Of a stretch of 64,000 nucleotides of DNA, positions 18,099-27,500 are shown piece by piece. The notes below the pieces were generated by a model, which ran no database searches, had not been told where the DNA came from, and saw nothing but the letters and a program-made list of their open reading frames with translations. The stretch's first letter is position 1. Each line of letters starts with the position of its first letter. The stretch spans positions 28,191 through 92,190 of the forward strand of contig CAVJWU010000003.1 of the NCBI GenBank assembly GCA_963653535.1. Direction: 5' to 3'. Position numbers and translations under genes: made by a program. The stretch comes from UBA3210 sp963653535. Its GTDB lineage: Bacteria > Bacillota_I > Bacilli_A > RFN20 > CAG-449.

Positions 18099-18557
18099 TT
18101 ATTTTTCTTCACCTTTATAGATGAAATATCTTGCATCAGCTCTAATTACATTAACTTCTTCAACATTTTCATCTAGAGTGATCTTGCTACCTTCACATTC
18201 GTAAGTTACATCATCAACTTTACTATTAACAGTTGTTTCTGAAATTGAAACGACGTAATAAGCTTTATCATTTTCATCAATGATTACTGAACCTTTTTTA
18301 AATTCTACTTTGCCAAAGCAAATTAAAACTCCATCAACGATTTCTCCAGCAAGTTTTCTAGGGAATAATGAATCTTTTTCATATGCTTTAAATGATGAAT
18401 GTTCACTAGCATAATTATTTTCTTTTTTTGCTTCAAGCATTGAATCATTAACGCTCTTTTTTACTTTTCCAAAGAATTTTTTAAATCCATTTTCTTTCTT
18501 GTCGTCAACAACTTCTGCTTCAACAACTTCTTTTTCTTCTTTTGTTTCTTCTGCCAT
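18099..18557 (-). CDS. Hypothetical small soluble protein
   Basis: 152 residues. The N-terminal ~55 residues are very rich in Lys and Glu (likely disordered or coiled). The C-terminal ~100 residues look like a compact beta domain (GEIVDGVLICFGKVEFKKG, then KAYYVVSISETTV and ARYFIYKGE). No family recognised. First gene of the operon that continues with two HAD phosphatases, cyclophilin and a membrane protein; it has its own promoter just upstream and a GGAG ribosome site. Confidence 0.6.
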   Translation of the reverse strand: MAEETKEEKEVVEAEVVDDKKENGFKKFFGKVKKSVNDSMLEAKKENNYASEHSSFKAYEKDSLFPRKLAGEIVDGVLICFGKVEFKKGSVIIDENDKAYYVVSISETTVNSKVDDVTYECEGSKITLDENVEEVNVIRADARYFIYKGEEK

Positions 18558-18581
18558 ATTTTTTATCTCCTTTTTTTACTT

Positions 18582-18590
18582 ATTATAGCA
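18582..18590 (-). promoter_or_regulatory. Extended -10 promoter of the HAD / cyclophilin operon
   Basis: Minus strand TGCTATAAT is a perfect extended -10 element, 24 bases before the ATG at 18557. No good -35 is present, as expected for this promoter type. Confidence 0.55.
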
Positions 18591-18621
18591 CTATAATTTA
18601 TTAAATAAATTAATTTTAAAA

Positions 18622-18659
18622 TAATAAGGAAAATACGTTTAGAATGAACTAAACGTATT
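18622..18659 (-). terminator. Terminator after valS
   Basis: Minus strand AATACGTTTAG and CTAAACGTATT form a perfect 11-bp stem with a 6-base loop, followed by a modest T-rich stretch. Confidence 0.75.
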
Positions 18660-18662
18660 CTT

Positions 18663-21254
18663 CTATAAATTAGCTTTTTTATCTAGATAAACTTGTAATT
18701 CGTCTTCATAAGCTTTTAGCTTAGCTTTTTCTTTTTCCACTTTTTCTTGTGGAGCTTTTTGAACAAATGAAGGATTATCAAGCATCTTCTTTGAACGAGT
18801 TACTTCGCTAGTTAAACGTTCAATTTCTTTATTGATTTTTTCAAGTAATGCAGACTTATCAATGTTATCTACAATAACCATTTGAGCGACCTTATAAACG
18901 TAAACATTACCTTCTTTTTTATCTAAATAGATATTAGAAACGAATCCAAATCTCTTTAAATATGTTGAGAAGAATTCTAAATCAAAATCAGAAGTAACAT
19001 TTAAGAAAGAAAGTTCAACTTCTTTATTTGGGGCTAAAGAATTAGTTACCTTATAAGCTCTAATATCTTTAATCATATGAATTAAATCTTCGATAATTAA
19101 CGTTTCTTTATTAAAGACTAATGTTTCATCATATTCAGGATAAGAATCTAACATAATTGATTCTTTATGAGCAGGAAGATTTAAATAAATTTCTTCAGCG
19201 ATAAATGGAGTATAAGGATAAATCATAAGAATAATATCTTTTAATACTTTTATTAAAACAGCTTTAGTATTTTGTGAAACTTCTTTATCTTCAGAATTTA
19301 ATTTAACCTTACATAATTCAACATACCATGAAGTAAAATCATCATAAACAAAGTTATATAAGTGAGTTGAAGCATTGGCAAAATCATATTTTTCCATGTT
19401 AAATGTAACGTTTTTAATTGTTTCTTCTAACTTAGTTAATATATATTTGTCAATTGCATCAAGTTTAGTTACATCAACTTTTAAATTTTCTTCATTATCG
19501 TTTTCATTTAAATTCAATAAAATAAAACGAGAAGCATTCCAAATCTTATTTAAATAATTGCTTGAAGCAATAATTTTTTCTTCAGAATATCTTGTATCAA
19601 GTCCTGGAGAAGTAGATGTTGTTAAGAAATATCTTAAAGCATCAACGCCATATTTATCGATAACGTCCATTGGATCAATACCATTACCTAATGATTTAGA
19701 CATCTTACGTCCTTGTGAATCTCTAATTAAACCATGGATTAAGCATTTATCAAATGGTTTTTGACCCATAAATTCTAATCCTTGGAAAATCATTCTACTA
19801 ACCCAGAAGAAGATAATATCATAAGCAGTAACCATGATATCTAATGGGAAATATCTCTTTAAGTCATCAGTTTGTTCTGGCCAACCTAAAGTTGAGAAAG
19901 TCCATAAAGCAGAAGAGAACCAAGTATCAAGAACATCTTCATCTTGAGTATAGTTTTCTATGTCTACTGGTGGTTCTTCGGAAACTAATACTTCACCTGT
20001 TACTTTGTGATAATAAGCAGGAATTCGATGTCCCCACCATAATTGACGTGAGATACACCAATCGTCAGTTCCAGTCATCCAGTTAATAAATATTTTATTG
20101 AATCTTTCAGGAATAAATTCAACTTTTTGATCTGAATCTTGTAATTTTAATGAATTCGCGCTTAACTGATCCATCTTAACAAACCATTGTTTTGATAAAT
20201 ATGGTTCAACGACTGCATGAGATCTTTCAGAGTGACCAACTTGGTGAACAATATCTTCAATTTTAATTAAATCACCATTGTTTTTAATATCTTCAACTAA
20301 TTTATCACGGCATTCATAACGATCTAAGCCATTATATTTACCACATAAATCATTCATATGAGCTGTTTCATCCATAACAATTGGATGTGGAAAACCATAT
20401 TTTTGTCCAATAATAAAGTCGTTAGGATCATGAGCAGGAGTACATTTCATCGCACCTGTACCAAATTCTAGATCAACATAGCTATCTGCGATAATAGGTA
20501 ATTCATCTCCGTTTGCAGGGTTAATTACCTTTTTACCGACGACGTCTTTATATCTTTCATCTTTAGGATTAACAACGACGCAGACATCACCAAACATTGT
20601 TTCAGGTCTAGTAGTCGCGACAGTTAAATAACGATCTTCACCGACAATATGATATTTAAAATAATACATTTTGCCTGGATCTTCTTGATAAATTACTTCA
20701 ATATTACTTAAAGCAGTTTTAAATACTGGATCCCAGTTAATAATTCTTTCTCCACGATAAATATGTCCTTTGTTATATAAATCGACGAATACTTTTCTAA
20801 CCGCTTTATTTAAGCCAGCATCTAGAGTAAATCTTTCTTTAGAATAACATAAAGAAAGACCCATCTTTTCCCATTGGGAATGAATTGTTTCTGCATATTC
20901 ATTTTTCCAAGCCCAAGCTTGCTCTAAGAATTTTTCTCTTCCTAAATCGTAACGAGAAATACCTTGTTTTCTTAATCTTTCTTCAACTTTTGCTTGAGTT
21001 GCAATGCCAGCATGATCCATACCTGGAAGCCACATAACATCATAACCTTTTGCTTTTTTATAACGAGCGATAATATCTTGAACTGTAGTATTCCATGCGT
21101 GACCTAAATGTAATTTACCTGTAACATTTGGAGGAGGAATAACCATGGAGAACTTAGTTTTTGTTAAATCTCCAGCTTCAAAATAGCCTTTATCTTTCCA
21201 ATTTTTATATTTACCTTTTTCAATTTCATTTGGATTATATCTTTTGTCTAACAT
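18663..21254 (-). CDS. valS: Valyl-tRNA synthetase
   Basis: 863 residues from the ATG at 21254, which is preceded by AAGGAG. An in-frame start 30 bases earlier reads through the terminator arm of the leader and is not used. Class I motifs are present: PPPNVTGKLHLGHAW (HIGH box) and GRKMSKSLGN (KMSKS). The editing domain (TTRPETMFGDV, GTGAMKCTPAHDPND) removes mischarged threonine. The C-terminal coiled-coil tRNA arm is rich in Lys/Glu (KEKAKLKAYEDEL). It attaches valine to tRNA-Val. Regulated by the T-box leader directly upstream. Confidence 0.97.
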   Translation of the reverse strand: MLDKRYNPNEIEKGKYKNWKDKGYFEAGDLTKTKFSMVIPPPNVTGKLHLGHAWNTTVQDIIARYKKAKGYDVMWLPGMDHAGIATQAKVEERLRKQGISRYDLGREKFLEQAWAWKNEYAETIHSQWEKMGLSLCYSKERFTLDAGLNKAVRKVFVDLYNKGHIYRGERIINWDPVFKTALSNIEVIYQEDPGKMYYFKYHIVGEDRYLTVATTRPETMFGDVCVVVNPKDERYKDVVGKKVINPANGDELPIIADSYVDLEFGTGAMKCTPAHDPNDFIIGQKYGFPHPIVMDETAHMNDLCGKYNGLDRYECRDKLVEDIKNNGDLIKIEDIVHQVGHSERSHAVVEPYLSKQWFVKMDQLSANSLKLQDSDQKVEFIPERFNKIFINWMTGTDDWCISRQLWWGHRIPAYYHKVTGEVLVSEEPPVDIENYTQDEDVLDTWFSSALWTFSTLGWPEQTDDLKRYFPLDIMVTAYDIIFFWVSRMIFQGLEFMGQKPFDKCLIHGLIRDSQGRKMSKSLGNGIDPMDVIDKYGVDALRYFLTTSTSPGLDTRYSEEKIIASSNYLNKIWNASRFILLNLNENDNEENLKVDVTKLDAIDKYILTKLEETIKNVTFNMEKYDFANASTHLYNFVYDDFTSWYVELCKVKLNSEDKEVSQNTKAVLIKVLKDIILMIYPYTPFIAEEIYLNLPAHKESIMLDSYPEYDETLVFNKETLIIEDLIHMIKDIRAYKVTNSLAPNKEVELSFLNVTSDFDLEFFSTYLKRFGFVSNIYLDKKEGNVYVYKVAQMVIVDNIDKSALLEKINKEIERLTSEVTRSKKMLDNPSFVQKAPQEKVEKEKAKLKAYEDELQVYLDKKANL

Positions 21255-21268
21255 AAATCTCCTTCCAT

Positions 21269-21475
21269 AAAAAAACGTCCTCACAAAGGACGTAATAACC
21301 GTGGTACCACCTTAATTTAGATATATTATAATATATCTCTTGAATAATCTTAACGCGATAAACGAAGGTATTACCCTTTGACTCATAAGCGACATTAATT
21401 ACTTAGTAAGTTCATTTTCACCATCTAGAACTCTCTTCATTACATTAGTAATTAACCTCTTAATCAACGTACAAA
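21269..21475 (-). promoter_or_regulatory. T-box leader of valS, specifier GTC, transcriptional type
   Basis: The minus strand carries a full T-box leader. Stem I contains AGAGAG and GGTGAAAATGAAC; its base pairs TTAATTAC with GTAATTAA. The specifier is GTC at 21391-21393, followed by GCTTATGAGTC, the same layout as the AAC specifier in the asnB leader. The T-box motif GGTGGTACCACGG (21299-21311) should bind the acceptor end of uncharged tRNA-Val. An ACGTCCT / AGGACGT hairpin plus TTTTTTT (21269-21293) is the terminator that forms when tRNA-Val is charged. Confidence 0.92.
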
Positions 21476-21478
21476 ATA

Positions 21479-21507
21479 AGTTTAAACTATTAAAATATTC
21501 TTTTCAA
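21479..21507 (-). promoter_or_regulatory. Promoter of the valS leader
   Basis: Minus strand TTGAAA, 17-base spacer, TAAACT. It is placed so that transcription starts just ahead of the T-box stem I and after the terminator of the giant gene. Confidence 0.5.
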
Positions 21508-21525
21508 GAAATATCTTTAATTAGG

Positions 21526-21563
21526 TAGAAGAAAAGTCCTTAAAGACATAACTTTAAGGACTT
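21526..21563 (-). terminator. Terminator after the giant exported-protein gene
   Basis: Minus strand AAGTCCTTAAAG and CTTTAAGGACTT pair perfectly over 12 bp around TTATGT, followed by TTCTTCT. It begins 2 bases past the stop codon. Confidence 0.8.
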
Positions 21564-21565
21564 AA

Positions 21566-24500
21566 CTAGAACGACCAAGTTGAAGAATTATTAACTGCTT
21601 TAGATATTAAATCTAGGTCAACTGTGATATTAGAAGTAGTTTCATTAATATTATTAAATGTTCCATTACCAGAAAGGGTAATTACGCTCATGGATGTATC
21701 AAAAGTAAATGAAGTTAAATAATCTCCATGTTTAACATTATTTTCATCGATTTGCATATCAACTTCTTGATTTGTTAAATGAACATTTAAATTGCTTAAT
21801 GAAGACATTAATTGAGAACCATCTAAAGTTACATTTGTTAAACCAGTTAAGGTCGATTCATCATAATTATAAGAATAATTCTTTAAAATTGTATTAATAT
21901 CAACATTAGGATTGGTGTTAGAAACGCTAGATTCGATAGTTCCACTTATGGTGGATTTAGAACCTAAAATAATATTAATAATTTCTGCGATATTCTCTTT
22001 GTTACCGATATAATTAGAATCGGATTCAACAAAAGTATATACTCTATTCTTTTTACTCTTATTATTTCTTAGGTAAACCTTTTCTTCAGTCGGAGAATAC
22101 AATAACTTAGATTGACCTCCATCCATAACTAAGAAGAAATAATTCGCGTTAAATGTAACTTCGATATATGGTTTATTATTTTCATCTAAGACAATTTTTA
22201 TATCATAAGTGATATTTTGTAAATTCCATTTACCTAAATTCATAGATAAGCTACCAGAAACATGATATTTTCTTAAGTTCGCGGTATTGACGAAAGCTTT
22301 TAATAAGGTAGGAATATTACCTAAATAATAATATTTACCCAATTCATTATTATCATTAGTTACGTCAACTATATTTAGTAAAGAAGTTTCTTCTTCACTA
22401 AATGTATTAGAAATATCTAAATCAATATTAAATACTTCACATGAAGAAGAATACATGTTCTCTAATTTTACTTTTGAAATTAAAGATTTATCTTTAGAAG
22501 AACATACTTTTAAAGAAACGATATTTTTATTTTCGCTTTCGTTATCTTTATTAAAATCTTCACCGTATAAAGAAGCATAAATATCTTTTGCATTTAAGTT
22601 TATTTCAAATTCACTTCCTGAATCATTTTGACTAATAATATATGAGTCAAATAAATTATCTAAATTAATGTTAATATTAGGTAATTTTGTTCCATCAGTA
22701 ATTGAATTTAAAACATTAGTATCAAGAGATTCTGCACTTCCTAAGTTAGTTAATAATGCCTTAATAACAGAAGAATTAATTCCCATTAAGTCACAACCAT
22801 ATTGAGCTAAAGAAGCAAATTCACTTCTTGAAAGATAACCTTTTAAATTTGGTCCATAATTAATAAATAAAGAATCTTTATTAATAACTTCACCATTTTT
22901 AGTATATGTAGGTAGATACGCTAAAGAAAAATTATGTGTAGAAGTTGTTACGTTATTATCATTATCGTATTGATAAGCATTTAATGTAACATTGTTAATA
23001 TTAAATTTAATTTCTTCTTCTAACGAAAGAATAATTTTACCTGAATAATCAAATAATTTCTTATTATCTTTAGACACATAATTTGATGATGTACTAGACG
23101 AAGTAGAAATAACAAATTTATTTTGTTTAAATGTATTCTTTAATGAAACAATTTGATCAATTACTGACATTAATGAAGAACATGTAACGTAATTACTTGC
23201 TTCAATTTCATTAATTAAGGAAGAATAATTATTCTTATAAAATAAATTTAATTCAAAATCACTATTTAATGTGATTTTACCTTCTTTAGTATTTAAATTA
23301 ACATCGATTGAACTTAAATCGACAAAGTTAATAGAGTATTTTGACGCGATTTCTTGTAAAGAAAGAACAAAGCTAATTTCACTTTCATTATTATTTAAAG
23401 AAACATAATTAAGTGAAGTAATAATTTTATTAACATCAATATAAGAAGTTATATTACTTGAAGAATTATTTTCTTTTTTAGAAATAATATATGATATAAA
23501 ACTATCTAAACCATTAGATAATTCATCAATAATTTCATTAACGTTCGAATAATTAATATTAAAATCTAAAGATAATGAATCTTCTAAATATTTAATTACT
23601 TCTAACCATTCTTCGTAAGTAAGACAGCTTACAATATTAGAAAGTTTAAAATAAATATCTTTGTTAACTTTTGTAATAATTAAGTGCTCAGTATTGAAGG
23701 AAATATTTCCTCCTTTTGAAGAATCACTAGGAACGTTTTTAATATCAAAAGCAATATCTAAATAGAAATCTAATGCGTTAGAAAAATCAATTTGATAATA
23801 GATTGATATATTAGAAATCATTCTAATAGTATCTTCGCTTGATATATTAAGACCTAATAAAGAAACAACATCTTTGACATTTAAGTTAAAGGCAAGATTA
23901 TCTAATTTAATATATCCATCAAATTTTCTTGTTTCTAATAATGTGCTTAATGACGAAACTAAATCGGTAATATTTTCAAATGAACAAGTTGTTACTTCAC
24001 CAAATTCATTATCAAAATCATTAACTTTAGTTCTAGAAGATAAAGTTAAAGAAGTTAATGAAGAAATATTAACATCTAATGAAGAATTATAATAAAGAAT
24101 ATTAACTTCATTAAGTTTAGAATTTAGAGAAGATAAATTTAATCTTAAATCAATTTTACCAACATTCGAAACATCAAAATATTTAATAATATCATTTAAA
24201 GAAATCTCTTTTAGATAAGTGATAATAGTTTCAATACTTATCTCACTTAAGGTGGATTCAATTTCTAAAGGTAAAACAATCTTACTTAAATCTAAATCTT
24301 TAATTAAGTTAGATAATGTTGTTCCTAAAGTAGTTTTAACGTTATCTAAAATATCTACTAGTTCAGAATAAGTTCCTCCGATAACTAAAGAATAGTTATT
24401 ATCTAATAATTTAACTTGGATTATGCCATTATTAAGATTAACTTTAAGTCGAATTGGTTCATTAAGATTATCTATCTTAAGAATGAATTCACCACTTAAA

Positions 24501-27500
24501 CTAATATCATTAATAATATCTTCAATACGAATTACTTCTGTATTTAATACGCTTAGATCTAATTTAGATAAATCTAGATAAGAAATATTTCCTTGAACTG
24601 AACCACCTTCAAAGCTCGTTTCATGAAGTTCTAATGAATATACTTTATTAGAGATAAGATCTTTTATTTCTTTTATAGAAGATAAGTTACTTAAACTTGA
24701 TAAATCTAAATAAGAATCTTCGTTATTAACACTAATTTCTTTTGATGAACTTAAATTATTTAATGTGATATTCTTTAAACTAACTTTATTTAATAAAATA
24801 TCGTTTAAAGTAATTTCTTCTAAAGAAGAATTTCTTGAAGAAATATTAATCTTAAGAGAAGAAATATCATTAACAAATTGAGTTAAGTTTAAATCGATAA
24901 TAATATCTTCATCACTAAAATAAATGCCGTTAAAGAGATTATTAATATTAAGAACTAATGAAGAAGGATCAACATTTAAAGAAGAAATAATATCTAATCC
25001 ATTATCTAAAATATTTAATATTAATGAGATAGTTTCTTCATCTAATGAATAAACATCTTTAATTTCAGAAAGAACATGTTTTAAAGATGCTTTATTAAAC
25101 TTAATATGTGAAGATTCAATATCAAGATAGAATGTTTCATTTAGATAACTTATTTTTATTCCAAGAGGTGAAGTTATTTCTAAGAAGAAGATAAAGTTAT
25201 CATCAATCTTTTTATATGATAATTCTCCTTCTATACGATAAGTAGAAGAATTATATAAACAGTCTAATGAGAAATAAGTAGATAAATCTTGTTTAGAAAC
25301 TAATGAATAAACTTTATTTAAAGAAGAAATAACTGGTTTTAAATTAACATATTCACTTTCATTTATTGAAGTAGAAAATGTTTCACCTTGTTTTAAGATA
25401 ATATCTTCATTTAATGTATCTAAAGAAACTAACTTAATATTATGACGAGCTAAACTAATTACTAATTCATAATTAAATTTAGAACTAGTAACATCATTTA
25501 AATCTAATTTAATTTCATTTCCACTTGTCTTAATAGAATTAATAATCGATAAGATATTAATATTAGATAAATTAATGTCACTTAAATTAAAGTCAGGAAC
25601 ATATTCATTTAATAATTCTTTTATTTCGTCTAAGGATAAATATACTTTACTATTATCATTTAAAGTTAAATACATTTTCTTATCGACATAATAGAAACTA
25701 ATATTACCTGTGATATTTTGATAAGTTATTTCTAATGTACCTTTAACTAATGATTCATCAAGATTAGTTAAATTAGGTTTAACATTAATTTCACCATTTA
25801 AGTTAAGATCATTAAATGTTAAGTTATTAATATTTACGTTTAAATATCCATTTTCAATATAAGAAAGAAGTTCGTTAGTTAAATTAATTAATGAAAGAGT
25901 TGTTACTTCACCAAATTCATTATCAAAATCATTAACTTTAGTTCTAGAAGATAAAGTTAAAGAAGTTAATGAAGAAATATTAACATCTAATGAAGAATTA
26001 TAATAAAGAATATTAACTTCATTAAGTTTAGAATTTAGAGAAGATAAATTTAATCTTAAATCAATTTTACCAACATTCGAAACATCAAAATATTTAATAA
26101 TATCATTTAAAGAAATCTCTTTTAGATAAGTGATAATAGTTTCAATACTTATCTCACTTAAGGTGGATTCAATTTCTAAAGGTAAAACAATCTTACTTAA
26201 ATCTAAATCTTTAATTAAGTTAGATAATGTTGTTCCTAAAGTAGTTTTAACGTTATCTAAAATATCTACTAGTTCAGAATAAGTTCCTCCGATAACTAAA
26301 GAATAGTTATTATCTAATAATTTAACTTGGATTATGCCATTATTAAGATTAACTTTAAGTCGAATTGGTTCATTAAGATTATCTATCTTAAGAATGAATT
26401 CACCACTTAAACTAATATCATTAATAATATCTTCAATACGAATTACTTCTGTATTTAATACGCTTAGATCTAATTTAGATAAATCTAGATAAGAAATATT
26501 TCCTTGAACTGAACCACCTTCAAAGCTCGTTTCATGAAGTTCTAATGAATATACTTTATTAGAGATAAGATCTTTTATTTCTTTTATAGAAGATAAGTTA
26601 CTTAAACTTGATAAATCTAAATAAGAATCTTCGTTATTAACACTAATTTCTTTTGATGAACTTAAATTATTTAATGTGATATTCTTTAAACTAACTTTAT
26701 TTAATAAAATATCGTTTAAAGTAATTTCTTCTAAAGAAGAATTTCTTGAAGAAATATTAATCTTAAGAGAAGAAATATCATTAACAAATTGAGTTAAGTT
26801 TAAATCGATAATAATATCTTCATCACTAAAATAAATGCCGTTAAAGAGATTATTAATATTAAGAACTAATGAAGAAGGATCAACATTTAAAGAAGAAATA
26901 ATATCTAATCCATTATCTAAAATATTTAATATTAATGAGATAGTTTCTTCATCTAATGAATAAACATCTTTAATTTCAGAAAGAACATGTTTTAAAGATG
27001 CTTTATTAAACTTAATATGTGAAGATTCAATATCAAGATAGAATGTTTCATTTAGATAACTTATTTTTATTCCAAGAGGTGAAGTTATTTCTAAGAAGAA
27101 GATAAAGTTATCATCAATCTTTTTATATGATAATTCTCCTTCTATACGATAAGTAGAAGAATTATATAAACAGTCTAATGAGAAATAAGTAGATAAATCT
27201 TGTTTAGAAACTAATGAATAAACTTTATTTAAAGAAGAAATAACTGGTTTTAAATTAACATATTCACTTTCATTTATTGAAGTAGAAAATGTTTCACCTT
27301 GTTTTAAGATAATATCTTCATTTAATGTATCTAAAGAAACTAACTTAATATTATGACGAGCTAAACTAATTACTAATTCATAATTAAATTTAGAACTAGT
27401 AACATCATTTAAATCTAATTTAATTTCATTTCCACTTGTCTTAATAGAATTAATAATCGATAAGATATTAATATTAGATAAATTAATGTCACTTAAATTA

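Noticed and set aside
21255..21284. N-terminal extension of valyl-tRNA synthetase
   Set aside because: The extra ten codons are translated from the T-box terminator arm and T-tract; a good ribosome site precedes the ATG at 21254.
23874..24092. Plus-strand ORF inside the giant gene
   Set aside because: It is antisense to the duplicated region, and its composition is explained by the opposite frame.
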